DNA of 64,000 bases from Scybalocola_A sp900557175 (GCA_937890745.1 CALADH010000090.1:21273-85272), one strand, 5' to 3'; shown: positions 27,846-36,831, counted from the stretch's first letter. Numbers and translations: made by a program. Notes: generated by a model not told the origin, from the letters alone.

Positions 27846-27989
27846 ATGTTTATTGTATCGCTGATTAGCTTTATTGTGCTTGCCGCAGTTTACGCGGCAG
27901 TGCGGATTTATATTGTTGTAAAACAGAGAAATATTATAAAACAGCTGCGTATGTTGTATCATGATGAAAAAAATGAGGAGATTTTATGA
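27846..27989 (+). CDS. small single-pass membrane protein, 47 aa
   Basis: An open frame from ATG 27846 to TGA 27989 encodes a protein with an N-terminal hydrophobic helix (about residues 3-25) and a charged tail ending in DEKNEEIL. A GGGAG site lies just upstream. The stop overlaps the start of the next gene (ATGA), which supports translation. The family is unknown. It could be an accessory subunit of the adjacent kinase or TPR/LRR protein. Confidence 0.6.
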   Translation: MFIVSLISFIVLAAVYAAVRIYIVVKQRNIIKQLRMLYHDEKNEEIL

Positions 27990-29335
27990 AAAAATCAAAG
28001 AACTTATGGCTGCTTTTTGTGAGCGCCGGCGTGCTTATAACGGCGATTGTTATTGTGACAGCTGTCATTGTCAGCGGCCGTATGAAAACAGATAAATATT
28101 ACAGACAGATCACATTGGCAGAGCAATATATGGCTGAAAAGAATTATGACAAAGTCATAGAGGCCTACGAGGCAGCCATTGAGTTTAAGCCGGATGAGGT
28201 TTCAGCCTACGAGGCGCTTGCGGATGTGTATATGGAAAAAGGGGACTTTAAATCGGCAGCCTATATTGCCCAGCTTGGCTTTGACAGAACACAGAGCAGG
28301 ATTTTAGTTTATTTAATTCAGGATATCCAAAATGCCTGGATTTCATATATAAAAGCTGAGAAGGAAATAACAGAGCCGGATGATCTTCAAATGTATAATG
28401 ATGCGTCCGACGAGATGACGGTTGTGCGTTATGATGTCATATCCAAAGTGGCAGATTATTGCTTCGGAGAGTATGAACGCGATTACGGTGATGCCGGCAT
28501 ACGGAAAATATCCAAAGATGAAGGCTATGGTGCAAAGTTTAAAGGACTTGCGGCGGAAGCTTATTTTAAAAACAGTGAGGAAATACCGGATGCTGTCGAT
28601 GAGATTAGGATGAAGCCGCAAAATAAGGCAAAACCGTATAAACTTGTTTTGGGTTCGCCGACGGTGCTTTTTGTAAGCTATACAGGTTATGTGGAGAAAG
28701 CGCATCTTGACGCAATGTTTGATACAAAAATTATACCGGCCTATGATAAGGAAAGTAAGAAGTATTATGCTGTTTTTAATTACGGCGGCTGCCGGTTTAA
28801 ATTAGAAGTCGACGGCAGCGGAAACATGACAGGGGAGCGGCCTTATATTGAACTTGGGCCTTTAAATCTCATTAAGGAAGATTATGAAGAAACCCAGATG
28901 CAGACAGAGACAGAAACGGAGGAAGCAAATACCTTTGAACTTGGCGGTACAAGATACAGTTATGATGTTGAGGAAATCTATATTTATGATACGCCGCTTT
29001 CTGATATAAGTCCGCTGTCACAATGTAAAAATTTAAAGACACTTTATCTTGTAGACTGCGGCATTACGGATATATCGCCGCTGGCCGGCTGTGAAAGTCT
29101 TGAGAAGCTTTGTCTTGATTATAATCCGTTTTCGGATCTGACGCCGCTTTCGGGACTTAAAAATTTGAAGTATCTTCAGTTCCATGAAGCGGGCGTGACG
29201 GATATTTCACCGGTGATGGGACTTGAACTTGAATTTTTTAATCCATGTTCGCCGGGGCTTGATGAGGCACAGGTGCAGGCGTACAAAGATGCCCATCCAG
29301 ACTGCATCTGTTATTTTGATTATATAATGCTTTAA
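27986..29335 (+). CDS. membrane-anchored TPR and leucine-rich repeat protein, 449 aa
   Basis: One transmembrane helix at about 8-30 leaves the rest outside. TPR repeats follow at about 40-100 (AEQYMAEKNYDKVIEAYEAAIEF). The middle has no family I recognise. The C-terminus from about 330 has leucine-rich repeats of the internalin-like type, with DISPLSQCKNLKTLYL and similar units of about 22 residues. It is probably a surface interaction protein. It ends the operon and is followed by a hairpin. It may bind the substrate or target surface, but no partner can be named. Confidence 0.75.
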   Translation: MKKSKNLWLLFVSAGVLITAIVIVTAVIVSGRMKTDKYYRQITLAEQYMAEKNYDKVIEAYEAAIEFKPDEVSAYEALADVYMEKGDFKSAAYIAQLGFDRTQSRILVYLIQDIQNAWISYIKAEKEITEPDDLQMYNDASDEMTVVRYDVISKVADYCFGEYERDYGDAGIRKISKDEGYGAKFKGLAAEAYFKNSEEIPDAVDEIRMKPQNKAKPYKLVLGSPTVLFVSYTGYVEKAHLDAMFDTKIIPAYDKESKKYYAVFNYGGCRFKLEVDGSGNMTGERPYIELGPLNLIKEDYEETQMQTETETEEANTFELGGTRYSYDVEEIYIYDTPLSDISPLSQCKNLKTLYLVDCGITDISPLAGCESLEKLCLDYNPFSDLTPLSGLKNLKYLQFHEAGVTDISPVMGLELEFFNPCSPGLDEAQVQAYKDAHPDCICYFDYIML

Positions 29336-29374
29336 GCCGCGGCATTTTATTTGTCCTGTCTTTAGGACGCGGCA
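29336..29374 (+). terminator. hairpin at the end of the T7SS locus
   Basis: GTCCT, a five-base loop and AGGAC form the inner stem, with GCCGCG and CGCGGC outside it. There is no strong T run, and the -35 box of the next promoter starts at 29375. It probably ends or slows transcription from the locus. Confidence 0.5.
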
Positions 29375-29404
29375 TTGACTTTTGGCACAGTGCGCTTTTA
29401 TAAT
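29375..29404 (+). promoter_or_regulatory. promoter of the MATE-MerR operon
   Basis: TTGACT at 29375-29380, an 18-base spacer and a perfect TATAAT at 29399-29404. It lies inside an apparent N-terminal extension of the MATE frame, so the true start must be the downstream ATG at 29457. The spacing is longer than the optimal 17, as is common for promoters bound by MerR regulators (usually 19). Confidence 0.8.
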
Positions 29405-29456
29405 AGTGACAGCGGTCTTATATACCGCAAAACATATAAAAGATTACAGAGGTCAT

Positions 29457-30806
29457 ATGAAAAAGATAGATTTAACAAAAGGAAATATTACAAAAACGAT
29501 GATATTGTTTGCACTGCCGATGATTTTGGGCAATCTTTTACAACAGTTGTATAATATTGCAGATACCCTGATTGTCGGCAGGTTCTTGGGCGCCGGCGCC
29601 CTTGCGGCGGTCGGTTCTGCCTACGCGCTGATGACATTTCTGACATCCGTGCTTTTAGGACTTTGCATGGGCAGCGGCGCCGTGTTTTCGATATGCTGGG
29701 GCGGGAAAAATACGGAGAAACTAAAGTCGGCCATATTTACGTCGTTTGTACTGACAGCTGTGCTGACTGTGATACTCAACGCGGCTGTCTTTCTTTTTAT
29801 AGATGAAATTTTATCACTTTTAAATGTTCCGTCCGAAATTTATCAGCTGATGCGCGATTATGTTCAGGTCATATTTTGGGGAATCGGTTTTGTATTCCTT
29901 TATAATTTTTTCGCGGCGCTTTTAAGAGCTGTCGGAAATTCAGTTGTGCCGCTTCTGTTTCTTGCAGTGTGCGCTGTGCTTAACGTTATTTTGGATCTGT
30001 ACTTTGTTTTAGAACTTGGTTTGGGCGTTAAAGGGGCGGCAGCGGCGACGGTTATTTCACAGGCAGTGTCGGGGCTTGGCATTGGCATTTATACATGGGC
30101 AGCGCACCCTGATTTTCGGCCGGAGAGAAAAAACTGCCGCATAGAACCGGTGCTTTTAAAGGAAATGGCTCAGTTTTCAGTAATGACATCCATTCAGCAG
30201 TCGGTGATGAACCTTGGTATTCTTATGGTACAGGGGCTTGTCAACAGCTTTGGGACTGCGGTGATGGCGGCATTTGCGGCAGCGGTAAAAATCGATTCTT
30301 TTGCCTACATGCCGGTGCAGGATTTCGGCAATGCTTTTTCGACGTTTATTGCTCAAAACCACGGTGCGGGTGAGAAAAAGCGGATTCGGGAAGGTATTAA
30401 AAAAGCCGTGATGATTGCGCTTGTATTTTGTATGATTGTTTCAGCAGCCGTCTGTCTGTTTGCAAGGCCGCTGATGCTTTTATTTATTGAGCCGCAGCAG
30501 ACACAGATTATTTCAATCGGCGTGCAGTATTTGAGAATCGAGGGCGCCTTTTACTGCGGCATCGGCTGCCTTTTTCTGCTGTATGGCTATTACAGGGCGG
30601 TTGGCAAACCGGGGATGTCTGTTGTGCTGACCGTGATTTCTTTAGGTACCCGTGTGGCGCTTGCCTACGGTTTGTCTGCGCTGCCGGCCATCGGGGTGAC
30701 GGGGATATGGTGGTCTGTGCCGATTGGATGGTTTTTGGCGGATTTGACCGGATTTATATATTTATACATGAAATCCGAGACCAATAAAAGAAGGAAGATG
30801 AGATAG
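29457..30806 (+). CDS. MATE family multidrug efflux transporter, 449 aa
   Basis: The start is ATG 29457 with an AGAGGTC site; the frame is open further upstream but is crossed by the promoter. The protein has the MATE signature near the N-terminus (MILGNLLQQLYNIADTLIVGRFLG) and about twelve hydrophobic segments in two similar halves, with a second IQQSVMNLGILMVQ segment in the middle. Length is typical. It exports cationic compounds with proton or sodium coupling. Its neighbour is a MerR regulator with a drug-binding type C-terminus, so the pair looks like a drug-induced efflux unit. Confidence 0.92.
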   Translation: MKKIDLTKGNITKTMILFALPMILGNLLQQLYNIADTLIVGRFLGAGALAAVGSAYALMTFLTSVLLGLCMGSGAVFSICWGGKNTEKLKSAIFTSFVLTAVLTVILNAAVFLFIDEILSLLNVPSEIYQLMRDYVQVIFWGIGFVFLYNFFAALLRAVGNSVVPLLFLAVCAVLNVILDLYFVLELGLGVKGAAAATVISQAVSGLGIGIYTWAAHPDFRPERKNCRIEPVLLKEMAQFSVMTSIQQSVMNLGILMVQGLVNSFGTAVMAAFAAAVKIDSFAYMPVQDFGNAFSTFIAQNHGAGEKKRIREGIKKAVMIALVFCMIVSAAVCLFARPLMLLFIEPQQTQIISIGVQYLRIEGAFYCGIGCLFLLYGYYRAVGKPGMSVVLTVISLGTRVALAYGLSALPAIGVTGIWWSVPIGWFLADLTGFIYLYMKSETNKRRKMR

Positions 30807-30809
30807 CTT

Positions 30810-31610
30810 ATGAAAAATTTACTTCGGCTGACGACGGCACAATTTGCCCAGCTTTGCGGTGTAAACCGGCGGACGCTGCATTACTACGATGACATTGGAA
30901 TTTTTTCACCAAAATCAAAAGGTGAAAATGATTATAGATATTATGACCTTTCACAGGCTGTTGATTTTGAATATATACGTATGCTTAAGGAATTAAATAT
31001 GAGCCTGAAAGAAATCAGTGATTATATGAAACAGCCGTCTGCGGAGCGATTTATGGCGATTGTTAATTTGAAAGAGGGCGAAATTGACGCTCAGATAAAG
31101 CAGCTTGAACAGATTAAAGAAGTGCTTTCTATGCGAAGGCGGCAGCTTGAGCTTTGTGCTGCGGCATCGGACGAAATTAAGGTTGTGACACTTCCGGCAC
31201 ACCATTTGCTTGTGTTGCCTTATGATTTTGAAGAAAATGATATTTCCGAGATTTTTGCCTATGTCCGCGAACAGTGGAGTATGCCGCAAATACGGATGGG
31301 GATTGGCGGATATATTACAGCAGACAGAATTAAAAATCATGAATTTTTAGAATATGATGGCTTGTTTTCACCGGCTGTCAAGGAAATCGCTGCTGGCAGC
31401 ATACGCCCGGCAGGAAAGTATATATGCGCTTATCATAAAGGGGCATGGGAGGACATCGGTATTGTCTATGAGCGCATATTGGCTTATGCCAAAAGCCATC
31501 ATTTGAAAATTTCGGGCAGCGCCTATGAAATGGGGCTCAATGAATTTGCGATTGCATCAATGGACGAATACGTGACTCAGATTTTGGTTGGATGTGAGGT
31601 GGACAAATAA
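30810..31610 (+). CDS. MerR family regulator with GyrI-like effector domain (BmrR type)
   Basis: The N-terminal winged helix is of MerR type: TTAQFAQLCGVNRRTLHYYDDIGIFSPKSK and a RYY motif, followed by a coiled-coil dimerisation helix at about 80-120. The C-terminal half (140-266) resembles the GyrI-like effector-binding fold, with ending EYVTQILVGCEV. The protein probably binds drugs and activates the upstream MATE gene. An AAGGAAGATGAG site precedes ATG 30810, three bases after the MATE stop. It has 266 residues, the usual BmrR-like length. Confidence 0.9.
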   Translation: MKNLLRLTTAQFAQLCGVNRRTLHYYDDIGIFSPKSKGENDYRYYDLSQAVDFEYIRMLKELNMSLKEISDYMKQPSAERFMAIVNLKEGEIDAQIKQLEQIKEVLSMRRRQLELCAAASDEIKVVTLPAHHLLVLPYDFEENDISEIFAYVREQWSMPQIRMGIGGYITADRIKNHEFLEYDGLFSPAVKEIAAGSIRPAGKYICAYHKGAWEDIGIVYERILAYAKSHHLKISGSAYEMGLNEFAIASMDEYVTQILVGCEVDK

Positions 31611-31627
31611 ATAATGCATAGGTAGTG

Positions 31628-31666
31628 CCGGACGGCTTTCAATTTTGAAAACTGTCCGGTTTTTTT
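31628..31666. terminator. terminator between the MerR and AraC genes
   Basis: CCGGAC and GTCCGG flank a stem with GGCTTTC and GAAAACT, followed by TTTTTT on the plus strand. It sits between two converging genes and may act in both directions. Confidence 0.8.
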
Positions 31667-31672
31667 AGTTTT

Positions 31673-32536
31673 TTAATTTATATTTTTTAGAGATATACTG
31701 CTGTCTGCTTTGTTATTAAGCTTACGGTAAGTGGAGGGGGATATACCGCAGTTCTTTTTAAATGTCATAGAAAAATATTGTTCTGAGGCATATCCGCAGT
31801 AGTAAGCAACCTCTGAATAAGCTAAATTGGAATTAGCAAGAAAGTAACGCGCGCGTTTAAGTCTCAGCTCGGATATATGCTGCTGAATTGTTTTGCCGGT
31901 AATTTCTTTAAAAATACGATAAAGGTAAGTGCGCTCAAGACCTACAGTATCGCATATGCTTTGCACAGAGATATCTTCTCTGTAATAAGAATTTTCGATA
32001 ACGGAAATTGCCTGATTCACGTAATATTTTTTTCGGGAAAGCGGCTTGATATTGCTGTTTTGCTTCATCATCAGGGCGCAAAGTGTATAAAATTGACTGA
32101 GTGCAATGTAATTATCGGAGATAGAAGGCGTATTTAAAATTGTCAGTGGATGGATAAGCTGCGTCAGTTCTGAAATAGGTTCATAGTGAGATATAGGGCA
32201 CTGATAAGAAATATTGCAAAGCTGCATAAGCTGCAGAGCATCTACGCCGTCAAAGCCAACCCAATAGTAAATCCAAGGAGCATGTTCATCGGACTGATAG
32301 TGAATTGGTATATTTGGAAGCAGAAGAAAACAGTCATTTGTCTGTAAATGAAAGGTCTCATTATGAACTGAATAGGTGCCTTTGCCGCTGACAACAAAAT
32401 GAAGTACATAATGGTCGATAATGGTTTGTGAAGAAGAACGGCCATGAAGTGTCTCGTGATAGCCGCAGTCTAAAATTTTGATAGTTTCATTTGTAACTGG
32501 ATTTTGATTGAAGTAGCTTATATTTTTTATATCCAT
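31673..32536 (-). CDS. AraC family transcriptional regulator
   Basis: The start is the ATG at 32536, 7 bases after GGAGGAG; an upstream TTG gives a longer frame without a site. The N-terminal half is a cupin-like ligand domain (HYVLHFVVSGKGTYSVHNETF). The C-terminal 100 residues contain two helix-turn-helix motifs and the AraC signature (GYASEQYFSMTFKKNCGISPSTYRK). It is divergent from a hydrolase and a sugar ABC importer, and probably controls them in response to a carbohydrate. Length is normal. Confidence 0.92.
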   Translation of the reverse strand: MDIKNISYFNQNPVTNETIKILDCGYHETLHGRSSSQTIIDHYVLHFVVSGKGTYSVHNETFHLQTNDCFLLLPNIPIHYQSDEHAPWIYYWVGFDGVDALQLMQLCNISYQCPISHYEPISELTQLIHPLTILNTPSISDNYIALSQFYTLCALMMKQNSNIKPLSRKKYYVNQAISVIENSYYREDISVQSICDTVGLERTYLYRIFKEITGKTIQQHISELRLKRARYFLANSNLAYSEVAYYCGYASEQYFSMTFKKNCGISPSTYRKLNNKADSSISLKNIN

Positions 32537-32747
32537 AATATTCTCCTCCAAAATAACAACAAAATATGAAAATAGGACAACATCCTTCTCTTTTTATTTA
32601 TATCAGAATATGGTATAAATAACAATATAGAAATGAAAAAACAGAAAAAAATGGTAAAAATATCCATATAAATACTTTGGTTAGACAAGAATATAAAAAA
32701 ATAAATGACAACATTTTGTGGATATAAAATAAATCGGGAGGGAGAAC
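32537..32747. promoter_or_regulatory. divergent control region of the AraC and importer genes
   Basis: An AT-rich gap of 211 bases. The only repeat that I see is GACAACAT at 32576-32583 and again, on the same strand, at 32707-32714. Direct repeats near both ends would fit AraC half-sites. No promoter is clear enough to call. Confidence 0.35.
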
Positions 32748-33572
32748 GTGAAAATTACATATTATGGAACAGCGGCATCTGAGGCATGGCCTGCATTATT
32801 TTGTCGCTGCCATGCCTGTGAAATGGCGAGAAAGTATAAAGGGAAAAATATAAGGACAAGAAGTCAGACATTGATTGATAAGTCATTGCTGATTGACTTT
32901 CCGCCGGATACAAATTACCATAGTCAATATTTGGGACTGGACTTGGCAGAGGTTAGGACGCTTCTGATTACACACAGTCATCACGATCATTTTTTTCCAT
33001 ATGATATTTGCATGAGAAATGTCAATTATGCTGAGAAACTTTCAGAAGAAAAACTTCATATGTATGGCAGCGAGGTGATTCGGAAACGTTTTGAAGAAGC
33101 AGCGGTCATATGCAAAGATACAGAAAAATATATTGCATTTCATACTATGTCAGCCTTTGAGACCATTCAGACGGCAGACGGATATCATGTCACAGCACTT
33201 TTGGCAGATCATAATCAGCCGGAGGAAGCTCTGATTTATATGATTGAAAAGTCAGGAAAAAGAGTTTTATATGCACATGACACCGGTATTTTTCCTGAAA
33301 GTACATGGAATTATATAAAAAATATTCATTTTGATTTAGTCAGTCTCGATTGTACGGCACTATCAAGAAACTGGCGGAAGGGACATATGGGTTTTGAAGC
33401 TGCTGATGAAGTGAAAAAGCAGTTGGGAGTGATTGGATGCACAAATAAAGATACAGTATTTGTGTTAAGTCATATGGCGCATTTCGGAGATTTTACGCAT
33501 GATAAGATTTGCAAATTAGAGGAACCTAAAGGGTATGTTGTAGCTTACGACGGATACTCTTGTAATATTTGA
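32748..33572 (+). CDS. metallo-beta-lactamase-fold hydrolase (PhnP-like)
   Basis: The GTG start at 32748 follows GGGAGGGAG. The MBL metal site HSHHDH is at about residues 76-81, and later metal ligands include ADHN, YAHDTG and SHMAHFG. An N-terminal CRCHACEMA segment resembles the Cys-rich zinc site of PhnP-type phosphodiesterases. The reaction is probably hydrolysis of a phosphodiester, possibly a cyclic phosphate sugar, but the substrate is inferred only. It heads the importer operon, so it is expected to act on the imported compound. Length (274) fits the family. Confidence 0.82.
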   Translation: MKITYYGTAASEAWPALFCRCHACEMARKYKGKNIRTRSQTLIDKSLLIDFPPDTNYHSQYLGLDLAEVRTLLITHSHHDHFFPYDICMRNVNYAEKLSEEKLHMYGSEVIRKRFEEAAVICKDTEKYIAFHTMSAFETIQTADGYHVTALLADHNQPEEALIYMIEKSGKRVLYAHDTGIFPESTWNYIKNIHFDLVSLDCTALSRNWRKGHMGFEAADEVKKQLGVIGCTNKDTVFVLSHMAHFGDFTHDKICKLEEPKGYVVAYDGYSCNI

Positions 33573-33601
33573 TTTTATTAAAATACTAGGAGGAGATTCA
33601 T

Positions 33602-34912
33602 ATGTTGAAGAAAAAATGGGTAAACAGGGGATTAGCATTATTGACGGCGGCTGGCTGTGTGCTGATGTCAGCCTGTGGTGCAGCTGAACAGGGAGGTTAT
33701 AAAGACAGCGATGAAGGCGCAGAAGTGACAGGATTTGAGGGAAAAAGTATAGAAATTGCAACCTATCTTTCGGGTGATACATTGACAGCCTATAAGGAGG
33801 TAATTGCCGGGTTTGAAAAAGAAACAGGTGTGGAGGTTGTTCTTGACGAATATGGCAATGACTATGAGAGCACAATGAAAACGCGGATGGCTTCAAATAG
33901 CCTTCCGGATATTTTTGAAACGCATGGATGGTCGCTGATTCGCTATAAAGAATATTTAATGGATTTGAGCGGTGAGGCATGGGCTGATGATTTGAGTAAA
34001 GCAGCATTAGGTGTTATTAAAGATACGGACGGAAAAATATATACACTGATGACAACAGGTTCCTGTCTTGGAACAGCAGTGAATATGAATGTTTGTGAAG
34101 CTGCCGGTGTTAATCCGTGGGAGATTGAAACGTGGGAAGATTTTAATGAGGCCTGTGATAAAATTAAAGCAGCAGGCCATACGCCGATTGCAAATTACTT
34201 TACATCTGCGGGTGCACTGGCAAATGCTAATGGGGCATGGCTAAACTACGAAGGTGCGATGTATGATGACACGGAAGCAATGTTAAATGGTACATGGGAC
34301 TGGGAAAATTATAATGTTATTTTAGATTATCTTCAGACGTGGTTTGATAATGGTTATGTGTATGAGGACTGCGGAACAATAGGACAGCCGGATGCTATTG
34401 AGCGATGTGCTCAAAATGACTGTGCTTTTGTTGTCGGTATCGGCACATCTTTTCAGGCAGCAGTTGCGGCGCAAAATCCGGAGGTGACAATGGCAATGAT
34501 TCCGATTTGTGCAAGTAAGGAGGGCGGTGCACGTTTTTGCGGCATTGGCGAAGGCGCAGCATTTGGTATATGGAAGGACACAAAAGAGCCGGAAGTTTGC
34601 AAAGCCTTCTTAAACTATGTCGCTGAACATTCGGATGGTATTAATGCAGCGGCCGGTGAAATTAGTACATTGCCGTCGCAGACAACAAAGTCTTATGGAA
34701 TGAAAATGATGGAAGAAATGGAAACTTATTTCCCGGAGGTTTATTATGATAATCTTTGGGACAGAAAGTATATGCCGACAGGAATGTGGAGTATTTTCCA
34801 GGTGGCTGCAGGAATGTTCTGCGAAGATCAATCTGATGAAAGTAAACGGGAAGTTATTGATTATCTAAAAGAAAACTATGTGGATTTGTATGAGGCAGCA
34901 CAGGAAGAATAA
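33602..34912 (+). CDS. sugar-type ABC transporter solute-binding lipoprotein
   Basis: A lipoprotein signal ends with LMSAC (Cys25), so the mature protein is anchored to the outer face of the membrane. The rest matches family 1 solute-binding proteins (GFEKETGVEVVLDEYGNDYESTMKTRMASNSLPDIFE). It captures a sugar or small glycan and passes it to the two permeases downstream. Length (436) is typical. The -3 position of the lipobox is Met, a less common residue. Confidence 0.9.
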   Translation: MLKKKWVNRGLALLTAAGCVLMSACGAAEQGGYKDSDEGAEVTGFEGKSIEIATYLSGDTLTAYKEVIAGFEKETGVEVVLDEYGNDYESTMKTRMASNSLPDIFETHGWSLIRYKEYLMDLSGEAWADDLSKAALGVIKDTDGKIYTLMTTGSCLGTAVNMNVCEAAGVNPWEIETWEDFNEACDKIKAAGHTPIANYFTSAGALANANGAWLNYEGAMYDDTEAMLNGTWDWENYNVILDYLQTWFDNGYVYEDCGTIGQPDAIERCAQNDCAFVVGIGTSFQAAVAAQNPEVTMAMIPICASKEGGARFCGIGEGAAFGIWKDTKEPEVCKAFLNYVAEHSDGINAAAGEISTLPSQTTKSYGMKMMEEMETYFPEVYYDNLWDRKYMPTGMWSIFQVAAGMFCEDQSDESKREVIDYLKENYVDLYEAAQEE

Positions 34913-34974
34913 TGACTGACGGCATATAAAAGCGGGAAAATCGGTCATGCGGCAGTGAGAAAGGGTGAAATATA

Positions 34975-35847
34975 ATGGAGAGAAGAAGAAAGAGAATATT
35001 ATTGTCATTAAGCATTCCCGCTTTTTTGCTTATCGTTCTGTTTGTGCTTGTACCGCTTGGCAATGCACTGAGAGTGTCATTTTTTAAATGGAACGGTTAT
35101 TCTCAAAATATGAAGTTTATTGGCTTTGAAAATTACAGTTCTATTTTTACAGATAAAGTATTTGTACGTTCTATGGTAAATACTTTTGTTTATGGCTTTG
35201 GCAGTACACTGCTTCAGAATATTATGGGACTTTCAGCAGCAGTGTTTGTCAATAAGGCCTTTCGGGGCAGAAACTTTGTCCGTTTGATCCTTTACATGCC
35301 TATTATGATTTCAGGCGTTATTATGGGGGCTATTCAATATTATATTTTTAACTTTGAAAATGGTGTTTTAAATAATATTTTGAACATTTTTGGAATTTCG
35401 AATATCTATTGGATGGAAACCGGACCACAGGCAGTGATGATTATTACGCTGATTAACAGTTGGCAGACAATGGGGTTTTGTATGCTGATTTATTTGGCAG
35501 GACTGCAGAATATACCGAAAATGTATCAGGAAGCAGCATTGCTTGATGGTGCAAAGAAATGGCAGATTTTTACAAAGGTTAAATTACCGCTTTTGATGCC
35601 TGCTATAACGACTGCAGTCATTACAAACCTTATCGGTGGATTAAAGCTCTATGATATTATAGTGACATTGACAAATGGAGGTCCAAATAGAAAATCATTG
35701 TCATTATCATATTATATTTCGCTGCTGTATTTTAATGATGAAAAAGCAGGATATTCCTCAGCGGTAGGCATTGCTCTTTTTGTTTTGATTTTTATTGTTG
35801 CCGTTCCTATTAACCGGTATTTGCGGAGTAAGGAGGTTGAGTATTGA
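34975..35847 (+). CDS. ABC sugar permease 1 (MalF/UgpA type)
   Basis: Six membrane helices are predicted in 290 residues. The EAA motif lies in the cytosolic loop as YQEAALLDGAKKWQIFTKVKLPLL. An AAAGGGTGA site precedes ATG 34975. Its stop overlaps the next permease. It forms the channel with permease 2. No ATPase gene is present in the operon, so a shared MsmK/UgpC-type ATPase elsewhere is expected. Confidence 0.93.
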   Translation: MERRRKRILLSLSIPAFLLIVLFVLVPLGNALRVSFFKWNGYSQNMKFIGFENYSSIFTDKVFVRSMVNTFVYGFGSTLLQNIMGLSAAVFVNKAFRGRNFVRLILYMPIMISGVIMGAIQYYIFNFENGVLNNILNIFGISNIYWMETGPQAVMIITLINSWQTMGFCMLIYLAGLQNIPKMYQEAALLDGAKKWQIFTKVKLPLLMPAITTAVITNLIGGLKLYDIIVTLTNGGPNRKSLSLSYYISLLYFNDEKAGYSSAVGIALFVLIFIVAVPINRYLRSKEVEY

Positions 35848-36719
35848 TGAAAACAATGAAATTAGAAAGAGCAAAACCTAAGAAAATTTATGCACCGAAT
35901 AAAAAAGTGAGAGTCGGAGTCTATGTTGTTGCAGTTTTTCTCGTTATCTTATATTTGCTTCCGATTTATGTGATGTTAAACCAATCCTTTCGCGAAGTGA
36001 CCGATTTATCGCCGAGACTTTATTTGCCGTTAAAATGGACGTTAGAGAATTATATTGAGGCTTTTACAAATTCTGAGCTGTGGAATGCATTTAAAAATTC
36101 TTTGATTTATGTTGTTGAGGTTTGCGGTTTAGAAATTATATTGGGCGGATTGGCAGCCTATGGTCTTGCGAGAGCCGGCGGAAAAGTATCAAAGCTGCTT
36201 CGGACATTTAATATATGTATAATGATGATACCAAGTCTGTCACTTTTAGTCGGCACGTATTCACTCATGGTGAATTTGGAAATGATTAATAAAATATGGG
36301 CGCTGTCACTGCAGACAGCAGCTATAGGAATGTCAGGAACGATGTTTTTCTATACAGCGTTTATTGTATCTATCCCAAGGGAGCTTGATGAGGCAGCAGC
36401 CATTGATGGCGCGGGCGTTTTTAAAACATTTTTTAAGATTATACTGCCTCAGCTAAAGCCGATTACTGTAACAAGATTGATAATTATAGCTGTTGGGACA
36501 TGGAATAATTTTGCAATGCCAACTTATCTTTTGACAGATACCTCTAAGGCAACGGTGATTCAGATTGTGAGAAAATCTTTTTATGCGGTAGCTGGTGCGG
36601 TTCAAAATGTACCTTTGGCATGTGCCGTATGTGTGGTTGCATTAATACCGATTATTATACTTTATATATTGCTTCAGAGATATATTATTGAAGGGCAGTT
36701 AGATTCGGTAAGTAAATAA
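35844..36719 (+). CDS. ABC sugar permease 2 (MalG/UgpE type)
   Basis: The start ATG overlaps the end of permease 1 (ATGA). Six membrane helices are predicted. The EAA loop is ELDEAAAIDGAGVFKTFFKIILPQLKP. It pairs with permease 1 as the membrane part of the importer. Length (291) is usual. The operon appears to end here. Confidence 0.93.
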   Translation: MMKTMKLERAKPKKIYAPNKKVRVGVYVVAVFLVILYLLPIYVMLNQSFREVTDLSPRLYLPLKWTLENYIEAFTNSELWNAFKNSLIYVVEVCGLEIILGGLAAYGLARAGGKVSKLLRTFNICIMMIPSLSLLVGTYSLMVNLEMINKIWALSLQTAAIGMSGTMFFYTAFIVSIPRELDEAAAIDGAGVFKTFFKIILPQLKPITVTRLIIIAVGTWNNFAMPTYLLTDTSKATVIQIVRKSFYAVAGAVQNVPLACAVCVVALIPIIILYILLQRYIIEGQLDSVSK

Positions 36720-36769
36720 TAGAAGGGTTTTGGTGTTTTTAGGCCGTTTTTTCATTTTATATAAGCATC

Positions 36770-36798
36770 TCGACCGCCGCCTCCTTTTGTGATATACT
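36770..36798 (+). promoter_or_regulatory. promoter of the Tet-like GTPase gene
   Basis: TCGACC at 36770-36775, a 17-base spacer and TATACT at 36793-36798. The spacer region holds the left arm of the inverted repeat CGCCTCCTT (36778-36786) / AAGGAGGCG (36817-36825), whose right arm is the ribosome binding site. Confidence 0.6.
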
Positions 36799-36831
36799 TA
36801 AAAAAGCACATTACATAAGGAGGCGTTTTTC

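Noticed and set aside
29382..29456. N-terminal extension of the MATE protein
   Set aside because: A good promoter (29375-29404) lies inside it, and the MATE family starts at the ATG at 29457.
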